From contig JAMJFZ010001797.1 in assembly GCA_026225945.1 (NCBI GenBank), forward strand, positions 1,312,001 to 1,376,000: 64,000 nucleotides of DNA, written 5' to 3'. Source of the DNA: Cricetomys ansorgei (taxonomy: Eukaryota; Chordata; Mammalia; Rodentia; Nesomyidae). The notes below the pieces were generated by a model that was not told the DNA's origin, made no database searches, and saw nothing but the letters and a program-made list of their open reading frames with translations. Of the stretch, positions 37,801 through 49,800 are shown in pieces (the first letter of the stretch is position 1; the number at the start of each line of letters is the position of its first letter). The translations under genes were made by a program, and so were the position numbers.

Positions 37801-40800
37801 GATGGTGATGACCAATTCTGGTACTATTCTTTTAATATTTTCACTAACTTTCAGTGTTTGTAGCAAACCATTTCATCACAGTTTCTGTTGTTAATGTACA
37901 AAGTTATAGTTCTGAGGCCTTCCTTCTGAGAAGGCAGTATGGGTCTCACATGTTCTTGTCTTATGCTTTCATAACATTTCAAAAGTAAGAGACAAGCGTG
38001 GAGCTGAGTTTTGCTGGCCATATTTGGGGATGTGTTCAGCTCCTCAGCTCCACTGTGGCTAACTTACCCTGCTGGCTGTGTTCAAACAGGTGCTCTAACT
38101 TGTGGGAAGCAACTGCTGACTGTTTAGGTTTCCTTTCACAGTTGCCGATTCTGACTATTGAGCTTTCCTTTTTCTCTTTTCTCTTTGCAGGTGAGATGGA
38201 GAGCCCTGTGTTTGCACTTCCTGTGCTGTTAAAACTAGAACCCCATGTTGAAAAGCTCTTTACATACTCTTTTTCTTGGAATTTTAAATGTTCCCATTGT
38301 GGACACCAGTATCAAAACAGGTCAGTTTGGGTGTTTTTTTGTTTTTTGTTTTTGTTTTTTAATGGATTCTTTCTGCTGAAGTGGTTCTCAACGGTGTAAC
38401 TTAAGTAACAGTTTGTACCTATAGTATACTGTCTCTGCACTTCCACCCTTGACCCCCCCCCCACACACACACACACATACAAGGTTGCTATATAGCCAAG
38501 GCAGAACTTGCTGTATAACCTACGTTGGTCAAGTTTGAGGTTCTCTGTTTCGGGGTCTAGAGTGGTAGAGGTAGAAGCATGTATCGCCATGTCTTGGACC
38601 CCCAACACATCTTTTTTTTCCTTCTTTAAGATTCAGTCTTGGTAGTTTGGACTGACCTCAAATTTGCTACCTTCTTGCCTCAGCCTACTGAGTTCTGAAA
38701 ATAGAGGCATGTATCACAGCTGACTTCCACATCTTAAACTTCCTCACTACCGAAAGGAACAGTTGGCAACTCCAGAGACTAGAGTAGGCTTGCTACTGTA
38801 AATTAGCTTAAACAAATCCATGGCTTGAAGGATGACCGTGAAGTTTTCTTAATTTCTTTAGTGGGAAGTTAGGGACAAATGAGAATAGTGCCCTTCACAC
38901 TCTGGAAGATTCTTAGCTGGGCTTCTGCTCAGAATTCCTTGAAACTATGTTTTGTTTAACCCTCCTGTTAGAGACAAGGCTTCCTGTTTGCTTTAGGCCC
39001 CTCATGAAGCTGCTGTACTGTGCGGTGGCATTTAGCAGAGGTTCCAGGCCCCTCATGAAGCTGCTGTACTGTGTGGTGGCATTTAGCAGAGGTTCCAGGA
39101 CCCTCATGAAGCTGCTGTACTGTGTGGTGGCATTTAGCAGAGGTTCTGTGTGCTCTCCAGTTCAGGAGAGCAGTCAGAGCATAGATAGGTCTAACATGCC
39201 CTCTGCTGAGGCACACCAGGGAAGCTGCCGGCTGGCAGTTCAAACATGGCCTGCCTGGTTGGTCATTTTTCAGAGTATTACAGTAGAAGTCACTCTTTCC
39301 CTCTGGAGCTCACCTACAGGCAAGGCTCGAAAGTTAGAGGGTAAAATCATGGGAAGAAAGTATTAAATGTTCTGGACATAGTAACATCAGAGAAAGATGA
39401 ATCTGGGAGAATGCTGTAGGGAGTGAAGGCAGCAGAGTTCCTCTAAACTGCTAAGAAAGGGTGAGAGTTCTTACTGTGACTTGAAATATATGTATAAGCA
39501 AGCGAGGCTTCTGTCCCAGGTTTCCACTGATTCACACAAATGGTCTGGTTTTTCCTCTCGTGGTAACTCAGTGAGGAACTCACTAGAAAGTAGCAGAATC
39601 TGAGACCTCTGGCGTTGTTTCTTGCCTCCATGGCTCCCTGGCTCCCTGGCTCATTGTGCTCAACTCCCTAATCACTACCTGTGTTTTAAATAATATAAGC
39701 AAGGCTGATGATTAGAATCAGCTTAATTACAGCTTTTCTAGAATCCATAGGCTAGCAGCTTGACAGCTCTCCACTGAGTGTGTTCTGTGTGCCAGGAACT
39801 CACCGAGCCACTGGGGGTGATTTCTGAAGTGGTCAGTTCTTGACTGGTTGCTTAGGAAAGTGGTTATGAGCTCACTAGAGAGGGCCAGCGACTCAGCAGT
39901 CTGTGTGCTCTTTTGGCACCTTTGCATCTTAGTACATAAGATGGCAAGTGGGCTCTAGCAGTGTTTGCACAGAGCGCAGAGAGAGCTCCAGGGGAAGCTA
40001 CGAGACACTTTGTTTTGCATCTTGTTTTTATTTCTTTAAGATTAATCTTTAAAGTTTTTTAACAGTAATCTTTCATTCTAAAAATAAAAGCAATTATGGA
40101 TTTAAAGCTAAGAAGTGGCATTCAGTCAGTGTACTTCGGGTCACAAATGCTTCTACTTGCTGACAAGTATCCAGCTGGTCCTTCCCTTATAGCTCCTCTG
40201 GTTTTTGTGCCAGTGTTAGGGCTTTTATTTGATTTAGTAGTTATTTTCTGGAGAGGATAAAAAACATCCAGTAGAGGCTGGTGGTCTGGATTCAGACCCA
40301 GTTTGTCTGCCACTCAATGTACAAAGGCTGGATCTCTAGCCACTTGAGAGTTGTTTGGCAGGGGAGTAAGTGTTAAGCTCTATACCTGATGGTACACTTA
40401 CACTCAGAGAGGCCAGCTGTCATGTGGAGTATTAACATGAATTGAGACAAAAGCCTTATTACTATCTAAAAACTAGAAGTCTTTACTTAATAGTATCTTA
40501 AAGAATGATGCACATGGAATATAGTCTGGGCATTCATTGATTTCCGTCTGTTGCTTTGCATTTAAAAGGTTAGCTTTACTGCAAACTAATCATTTGTTAA
40601 CTGCAATTGCTTTCTTTGCTCATGTACCATATTCCAGTATTATTTGTTATTTGGAGGGTAATCAGTAGTGTTTCCTTGGGATTGTGATAATTGTTTTCAT
40701 TAAAATATTTTTATTAAAGTTGATGCGACTAAGATTTAGTATACACTGTTGAGATCATCTTGACTATTACTGTCAGATAAACAAGCTGTTAAACAAGCTA

Positions 40801-43800
40801 GTGTGAATTCCGTACTTGAACAACCTCTGTAAAAGCAGAAGTGTTCTTCAAGTGATTTGTTTTCTAGCAGATAAGAAAGTTAAGTTGTATATATTTGAAA
40901 ATGTCATGCTCTTGGTTGCTGTCAGTGTTAGCCAGTGTGTATTACACAGGACAACCTTAGAGTAGTGATTCTCACCAGGAGCCTCTGAAGCTTCATTATT
41001 GGGTATCTAGTGCTATCTAGAGACACTGCGGCCGGGGATGAGCCTGGGGTTCGGTGAATAGAGTGACCCTAAACATGCAGTGTGCACAGTAGGCCTCGCA
41101 GGTATCCTCTGGGGTGATGCTGGGAAGCTCTGCATTCACCGTTTCATGCTTCTCATAGCTGATAAACAGTCAGGGTGGGCGTCTCCACGTTGTCTCCAGC
41201 TGGCTGGAGAGCGCATCTCTGTCCTAATACATCATCGGAGACGAAGCATCAGTGGACAGTTGAATGTGTTAAGTTAATACAAATGAGCTGAGCATAAGAC
41301 TCAAGTTGTGCCTGTTGTTGCAGGTGTTTGAAGAGTCTGGTCACCTTTACAAATGTTGTTCCTGAGTGGCATCCACTCAATGCTGCCCATTTTGGTCCCT
41401 GTAACTGTTGCAGCAGTAAATCACAAATAAGAAAAATGGTGTTGGAAAGGTAAGTTTAAATTTACTTAGTAATTTTAGGGTATGATGAAGATACGTTTAC
41501 ATTTTTTCATGTGTTGGAATGGTAGTGACTACAACCTGCCTTTCAGAAGTTTGAGTGAACACATACTTAGGAACAGCCAAATGCTTATCATTTTGAAGAA
41601 TTCTGGCAGATGGCAAGCTGTACCAGATGAAGTACCACAGTAGGGCTGCTCCAGGGAGTGTGCTCCCACTCACTAATGTTTCTCTTTCTCTCACTTCCCA
41701 CCTCCCCAGCCCCTTGAGTGTATCAATTTTTTTTTTTCTCTTCTGTCAGATGCCTGAAGTCATTAGAGTTCTGGAATTTCTTGAATTCCAAGAACTAAGC
41801 TATTTAGAGTCATGCTGCTGCCTTGTATGTCTTAATGTCTGTCTTCTTCTCCCAGATAACAGTCCGCTGGTTCTTCATTGTCTTACAAGCTTTCTATTGC
41901 TGTTGAGCAAGTGTTTTCATTGTAAGTGCCAGATGTTGGCTCTGTGCTAAGTGCTGCATCTGGTGGAGAGAGACTGGGGAGGTGTTAAACATCATGTCTT
42001 CCCAGTCCACTCACAAGTGTGTGCTCTGTAGCCTTCCAGTTCAGGCTAGCTGCACTAAAGGAGTGGAGTGTAATCTGATGTGAGCAACCAATGACATTAA
42101 CCTTCGCTGCTTCGAATCTGCAGGAGTTCTCGGAATAGTCTCATAAATTATTAGATTCTCCTTTAAGTTAATAGTGCCATAGCCTTAAGTTGAAAATCGG
42201 GTAGCTCCCTACCTCACTCCCCTTCTAGGCTTCTCCTTCAAACCTTCAGCTAAAGTAGGGTGCTGCTGTTAGGCAGTGTACACTACCAACCCCCAGTCTA
42301 TTTTATTTTATTTTGCTTTTATTATTTTTGGTGGGTTTTTTTGACAGTAGTCTTGCTATTGGCCTAGGGTAGGCTCAGAGTTGCAGTTTCCCTGCCTTCC
42401 TTCGCAAGTGCTGGAATTGCAGTGGCCTGGTTCTCCTCTCTGTCTGTAGTGCTGTGGGACTGGGGCTCCTGTGTCTGCACCTGGCCCCATCACTGCACAG
42501 GTATCTTCGTGTCCTTCCCCTGCAAGTGCTTACATGGTCTAAGCAGAACTCAGTGTTTGCATTAATGTTGATCTACGTGTGTCATTCCCTTTCTGGTCAG
42601 ACAGTGTTCACAGTAATAGAAAGTCTTTCTGTTTTTATTTGCTTCGTTTGTTCACTGAAATGGTTTAATCGATTAACACACTTCTGATGTGCAAGTTCTT
42701 CAAGTCCTGGGGTCCACCCCACAGTGGCCTGTTTTTACTGGAAACTCTGCTGCTGACTTCCATCTTTCTCCCATGTCAGTTCTGTGGCTCTTCTCTGGGT
42801 CTGCTGCATAGGAGTGCTCTCCAGACGTTCTCATTCCTGGCCCTGGCCTCATCTCTCATCCCTCATCCCACAGCATCAGTTGCATGTAAATACTGAGTCT
42901 CAGAGTGTGGACAGATGAGCTGCTCATCAGTATGCCTGCTGTGTGGCATTCATGTCGCTGTCTCCCCCGTTCTGCTGTGCTAGGCAATGCTCTCCCTGTC
43001 TGACTTCTAAGTACTTACCAGGTTTGCTCATGTCTTTGTCCCTGTCAACTATTAGCTCATTTTGTCCTTCACTGACGCTCAGTAGCATCTGAGTGAGGCG
43101 GGGTGGGAAGCAGGAGCATCTGTCTTACCCAGAAGCCCATTAGCATGGCCTTACCTTCTGGGGTCCAGGCTTTGAGATCTGAGTGTCTAGGGTTCCTCTT
43201 TGCAGGCATCTTCCTCGATACCGAGACAGTAAAAAGCAGCAGTGCACGGCTGACTGTTGTCCTGCACACACCTGTGGACTGCCTGAGCATCTTGGTGTTT
43301 ATAAACACACCTGACGATTGTATCTGCTTTCTCTCCAGCTTGGGGGTTGAGGATATATTCATTTTTATTATGTTGTTTGATCTGCTAATTGACTGCATTG
43401 CAACATATACTTTTTAATTATATAAATAATGTTGCTTTTACTTACATAAAAAATTTATGCTCTGACCAGCAAATGTTTTCATTAAATACAATAATGTTTG
43501 AATTTAAAATGTGTTTTAAATTCCAGTGGACCAGTTAATAAGTCAAATTTATAGTTTGAACATGTCCTATTCTTTATCTTGACTTGCTGGTATTTAGTAG
43601 AACTTAGAAACAAATTTAATACAGACTTTGGGATAATGTAAGAGTAAATTTATCAACTGGATATGGTGGTGCATGCCTTATTTTATACCAGCACTCAGGA
43701 AGCAGAGGCAGGCGGATCTCTGAGTTCAAGATTCGTTTGGTCCACAGAGTGAGTTCCAGACCAGCCCCTATGTATAAATAAATGAATAAACAACCAAACA

Positions 43801-46800
43801 AATCGATCATGAGATCCTCAACAGATAAATGCATCATAAGACCATGAGTAATTCAACCATACATCATTTAAGATCTCACAGAGTTGTAAGTTCCCCCGGT
43901 GCCTTGTCTCAGACCACCCACATGTGTAATACCTATTGGGAAAGTTCAGCAGTAAGTCGTGCCTGCTGGGTCCAGCTCCCCCACTCCTCTACCAGTGAGG
44001 TGCGTAGCAGTTACCTATGAGTGTGGCAGTGTGGGCACTAACTGCCTAGAGTCAGATTTGGCTTGTCTTTTTGAGTTATTGAAATGAATCTGTAGCTCCT
44101 TCCACAGCCTCAGGAGGCCATACATGTCCAGGCTGGCATTTGGAAAGAGTATGTTGTTTTAACTTTAGTTTAAGCAGCTTTTATTGATCTGCTTACTTGT
44201 TTGTTCTGCTTTCCTCTTGTCTGTTTTTTGTTGTATTTCAAGATAGTCTCGATGTGTAGTCTAGACTGCCATTGGAACTTAAGAGTCCTCTTGGCCTCAG
44301 ACTCTTGAGGGCTGAGATAATAGGTTGTGTCATCATATCAGGCCCTAACAGTGATTTCTGGTTGTTTTTTGTTTGCTTTGGTTTTGTTTCTGTTTTTTAT
44401 TTTGTGGGGAGACCGGGTATGGTTTCACTGTGTAGTCCTAGCTAGCCTTGAACTTACAGAGATCTGCCTGCCAAGAGCTGGGAATAAAAGCATGTTGCAA
44501 TAATGTTGCCAGGCTAATTTTTTTTTAATCAGATAAAATATACCCTTCCATTCATTCAAAATTCAGGTTAGAATGTTGATATGTAAATTTATATATATAA
44601 ACATGCATACCCACACACATACGTGATTTTGTTTTTTTGAGACAGAATTTTGCTTTGTAGCTTAGGCTGATCTGGAATTGTGTGTGCAGCTCAGGTTGTC
44701 CTCAGACTCAAGATCCGCCCATCTTGGCCTCCAGAATTCTGGAACTACTAGCCTAGCCACAGTAGCCTAAGATTTTGTTTCTTAATTGAAGTCTTTATTG
44801 CTTTGCAGAAAATGCTTTAAAACTCCTTGAACTATCTGCAGAGAATGGCTGTGTTCCTTTGTGGAATGGTTGGGTTTTCTGAAAATGCTTTTCTTTATCT
44901 CCGTTCATGATTCTGTTCTGATCATTTCCATTGCAGCTGATTTGATTCTTGTTTTTTATTTCTTAACATCTGAAAGATTGGAAGCGATACTAAGTATACC
45001 GTAGCTTGAAGATAATGTCTATAGATCTTTCTGCCTGAAATCAACATTACTGGAGTACAGATATGGGATTGTTAAATTTGCATTGTCTGATATTTATTAG
45101 AGAAGTTTTGGTGAAAATCAAGTGTGTGATCCAGCTCTTAGTATAAAACTTGGCTGCCCCTTGTGAGCAGGGATTGGTCGTCCTGCTGTTTTTAGGTGGC
45201 TGTGGGAATAGATTCTCTGTGCTTTTCCTGAGGTAACATCCCTCCGAGGGAAGTACAACTCTGTGTTAGCCAGGTGCAGATGAGTCTTCGCTCCACATCT
45301 ACTGTTGACACCAGTCCCAGGTCAGTTAGTCGTTCTGTTTCCCATGGTTGAGGCCGAGCCTGAACTGGCTTTTCTAAATCTGAGCATCCTCTCTGACTGA
45401 CACTCCTGCCTTGGGGCCAGAGGTAGGAAGAATCCTGAAAACAAAACATGGCTCAATACCTGAGAGGCTAGAAATGGGACAGGCTGAGATCTGGGGAAAG
45501 AGCATACTTTGTAGGGTACTAGAGTTTGGCCACCCAGAAGCAGCAAGGAATGAGGAGGCACAAATGCCTGTTTATAACCTACACTGTTTTTAAAAAGGAA
45601 GTGCTGCTTGTTGAAATGTGCCAGCATCTGAGGCCACTTTGACCTTGGATGTGTTAAAATGCAGGGAGGTGGACTTTTTTATAACTTCCCTAATTATGGA
45701 GGGTAGAACAGGGTCAGGGTGTGGCTCAGTGCTACAGCCCATTCAGCACCTTTGATTCCTCAGTAGTACGGAGGACATTCTGAGGGTTCGCCTGTTGGGC
45801 TGAAATGGGGTGAAAGCCTGCCAGTGAATTGTGAGATTGTTCAGCACTCCTCCATTAGGCCTGGGAACTGAGGTGATGTGTATGGGTGAACTTCTTTGCA
45901 AGTGGCCTTGCATAAGTGGCTACTTTAGAATTTGTGTTGTCTGTGTTTCTGTTCTCTCCCCCTCCTTCTGGGTAATGACAGTCCTGTCCTGTCACGGTTT
46001 CAAAGCAGTTTCTGAGGCATCTGCTTGCATTCAGCTAGAATGTGAGCAGCATTACAGCTCAGCTGCAGGTGGGGTTCACCTTGGCTCTGACTCATTTACC
46101 AGAACTGCTTAGAAGCCTTAGAATATAAAAAGCATGACGTCTGGCAAGTGCTCTTACATGTATTGTGTGATTTATTCTTGTTTGTATGTATGTCCTAAAA
46201 TGTTCATATGCAGACTCACATAAAGGTAAGAAATTGGAATTTCCTAGCATAGATTCATGAAGTTTTATTTAAGTAGCCTCAGAAGGTACTTGGAATGGTA
46301 GATGTCACGTGTGTGAAGCCCAGGGAGCTAATAAATACAAGACTTTAATACTCAAATGTTTTATTAATAATGAAGAAGCCAGAGCCTAAGGCCTGCTGTC
46401 CAGCTGCGAGAATCTCCGTTTACTGTGGATTGCTGGTTGAAAGACACATATTTCATATTCTGATAGTTAGTAGTGTGTTCAGTTCCCTGGCACATCTTAT
46501 GATCAGTGACATCTTGGAATTGGTAAATTAGGTCAGATTTTTAAAATCCAGGACAAAGAATGTGGAGATAGACAGTTTACAGAACTTTTAGGTTCTTTGG
46601 TTTTGAGGACTTAATTTCTCTCTAACAAGATAATTGACAGGGAGTAATTTACAGATCACTCCTTGTCAGTCTGAATAATCTTACAGTTTGGACATTGATT
46701 GAAGTTCATTTCAGCTGAGTAAATTTTGATAAGCTAAGTAAGTTTTGATGTCTGTTTAAATATTAGGAAAAGGGGTAGCCACCATTTCTTAAACTCCAAG

Positions 46801-49800
46801 AGCTTTGTTACATTTAGTTATTACGGTCTATCTGTAGGTTCTGTTTCTAGTTTGACATGTTACATAATCGTAAAATGTATTTTTGAAATTATAAGCATCT
46901 TGTAGTTTATAGTAAATCAATTAGTATATTTTATTTTCTTTCTCTACTTAAGTACAAGTTAAGTTTTTGTTAAGTGCAAATTTGAATTTAATGGATCTCC
47001 TTCATTCCTGAGTTGAGGGAGAAATCTGCCAACTCAACGTCTGAGTATTGTAGACATAAGGTTTTCACATACTACTTTCCACTTAACAGAAGTGATGATT
47101 TGGGCACTTGATACCAGAGATACCCTACAGGAGCTGGGCCCTTCAGACCCTCAGTGCGGAGCTGTGAGCTGCTGGCAGAGCAAGTTGTGCTTAAAGGTCT
47201 TACTGCAGCGTGGCTCCCAGCTCCTGGTGGTGATGTGCCAAAGGGTTGGTGTCACATGCATCTTAGAGCCTCTTCTCCTGTTCTAATTAAGGCACACTTC
47301 GGGGGTGCTGGAGCAGTTAGTGTGCCAGCCTGAGGAGCTGTGTGTGGCTGGATGATCTTCTAAGTGGGCAGGTACGTGGCAGGGACTTGGTCTGACTTGT
47401 GCCTCTTTCCCGCAGGGCCTCACCCATATTCATGCTGCACTTCGTAGAAGGCTTGCCGCAGAAGGATCTGCAGCACTACGCATTTCATCTTGACGGTAGC
47501 TTTTATCAAGTCACCTCTGTCATACAGTACCAAGCAAAGAACCACTTTATAGCGTGGGTTCTAGACGCCGATGGTAAGTGCTGAAATGTTTCCTCTTGTG
47601 GTACTGAGCATGGGAAATAGAGCCTCGTGGGCTCTGTTTTGTTTTACAGACAGACTTCACCTGGATTTCTTTTTTCTGTATTCTTACTTTAATCCCTTGA
47701 ATTCCTCTGCCTCTTTCTCTTAAAAATGTGGTGTTTTGGGGTATACTTCCTAACTCTGCCCTGTATCTATAGGAGTTACTTACTTATTCATTTGCTTGTA
47801 TTTCTTACTTAACTTGTTGTTTTTGTAAACGGTTTCTCACTATGCTTCCCAACCTGTCTTTTTCTAACTTACCCATCAACAGACACTGGTACCCTCGTGT
47901 GTGGATCACCCATTGAATTCGTTTGCATTAGCTGTGATCTTTCCTCACTATGTACCTCCATGTCAGATTGGAGCATTGTTAACTCAGCAAACCTCCAATT
48001 GTACACTGTTACCCAAAGGCCCACAGTTCACAGTTGGTGCATGCAGTTTTATCCTTTGATAAGTGTATGGATGTGCCAACATGTACCCGCCATTGTAGCA
48101 CCATGCAGAGTAGTTTCGCTACCCTAAAAACCCTGCTGGCCCCCCACCCTTCCTCACTTCTGTGCCTCCGTCTCAAGTGCCGCAGTGGTCGAGCTCTTCC
48201 TAAAATGTGAAAAGCTTCAGTCATCCACGGTGGCCTTTGCAGATGCACTGGTTTTGCTCAGTAATGTGAACTTTGTGTTATTCCATGTCTTTTCAAAGCT
48301 TAACACTGAGTTTCTCAAGTGACACCCCATTGTCTCTGAATGCTGAAGTTTATGTACATTCACATCCTAAGGAGAAGACATCTTGGGTGCTAGGGAAATG
48401 GCTCAGTTGGCAAATTGCTTGCCTTGCCACAGGAGGGAATAAAAAGCTGGGCGTGGTGGTCACACTTGTGGTCCCAGAGCTGGAGAGGCAGAGACAGATC
48501 CCTGCAGCTTACTGGCTGGCTGGCTTAGCAGTTGAGAAATCCTTTCTTCAGAATAAAGGTGGACAGTGCTAAGGAACGTCACCTGAGGCTGCCTAAACAC
48601 AGGCACACGCGCACACACAAAGGAAAACCGTCGTGTTTCCATGTTTAAGCAGATACGTGTAAAACTGCTTAAGTATCTACAGTCTGCATACAAATTTTGC
48701 AGCCCATTTGTGAAATACCAAGGAGTTTGGTTGCTGGATCAAATGGCAGAAGTGTATAGTTTTATAGAAACTATTGGGCTGTCTTCTCAAGGGGACAAAT
48801 TTGCCGTCTTAATTCGCAGGAGCAGTGAAGGAGAATTGTCCCCAGCGTTGCCGGCACTTGGCAGCGGTAGAGACTTTGGCCTTCCAGTAAATGTGTGTCT
48901 CCTTGTACATTCCTACATGTGTGCAGAACATAGTTAACACAGTGGGTCTATTTGGGATGTTTTTGCCTGTATTCGATGTGCTTTGACTGTTTACCCTACC
49001 CATCACCACGCACTTGCCTCTTTCCGGCTCTTTCTGGTCTCAGTCCACTTCACTAGTAGTGTTTTAATCTTGTCTTAATTTTTCTCTTTAAAGGGTTTAA
49101 AAGAAAAAATCTGTTGGGTCCTTGGTCACTAATGTGATACTTACAAATTGACCAGTACATAAGCATCTAAGTTGATCGGAAGCCCGGGAGCAGAAAGGAC
49201 TCTGCTTTCTTAGCCTCCCTGTTCCTCAAAGTTAGTTCTTAGTGGGGTCCTTCAGCTGTAAGGGCAAGTGTGCTTTCTCTGTGTGCTCTTCTGAAGATGT
49301 CTCTGACCGCACGGTCATGCTGTAAGGAGTGCTGTGGGCTGTGACATGCCCACTGCTGCAGCTGTGCTGTCTGCAGTGACGTCACCACTGAATCCAGAGG
49401 AGAGAGGGTTTCACAGTGCTCCTGATACTGTTCGGTGCCATGCTTTCTCAGTCCACCACATCCGACTCCATAGAGTGAGCTGTGTGATTGCTGTGCCACA
49501 GTTCCTGTGTTAATTATTGAAAACCCAGTATTCAACCAGACTTGTAGTTACTAGCTTTTCTCAAATTATCATGTGGCGTAGTGAAATGTAAGTAAATATA
49601 AATGACTCCACTTTCCTTTAACCCGCTATCGCTCAGCATCGAGCCATTTCTTCCCTTTCCAGCCATGGTTTGTGTTTGCATATTTTTTATAGTAGCAAAA
49701 TGAACATAATATAAGATTCTCCATTTCAGCATTTTAAGCTTATATTTCATTGCTGTTAACTACAGTTATGGCCCTATAAATCCATCATATGTGTCTACAG

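Larger units (their letters stand above)
38321..41323 (+). other. USPL1: USPL1 intron 6
   Basis: The intron is bounded by GTCAGT and TTGCAG. It has decayed B1-like pieces with a short CA tract at 38.45-38.73 kb and a three-copy 51-bp minisatellite at 38995-39146. I recognise nothing in 39400-41300. Confidence 0.85.
41450..47415 (+). other. USPL1: USPL1 intron 7
   Basis: This is the longest intron of the gene, bounded by GTAAGT and CCGCAG. B1 copies lie at 42.3-42.42, 43.65-43.80, 44.22-44.35, 44.39-44.52 and 44.63-44.77 kb, and an ID-like scrap at 45.71-45.78 kb. The stretches 41460-42300, 42430-43640 and 45790-47400 show nothing I can name. Confidence 0.85.

Noticed and set aside
38947..39366. 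139-codon plus-strand frame as a possible gene
   Set aside because: It is produced by the 51-bp repeat and lies inside an intron without splice signals.
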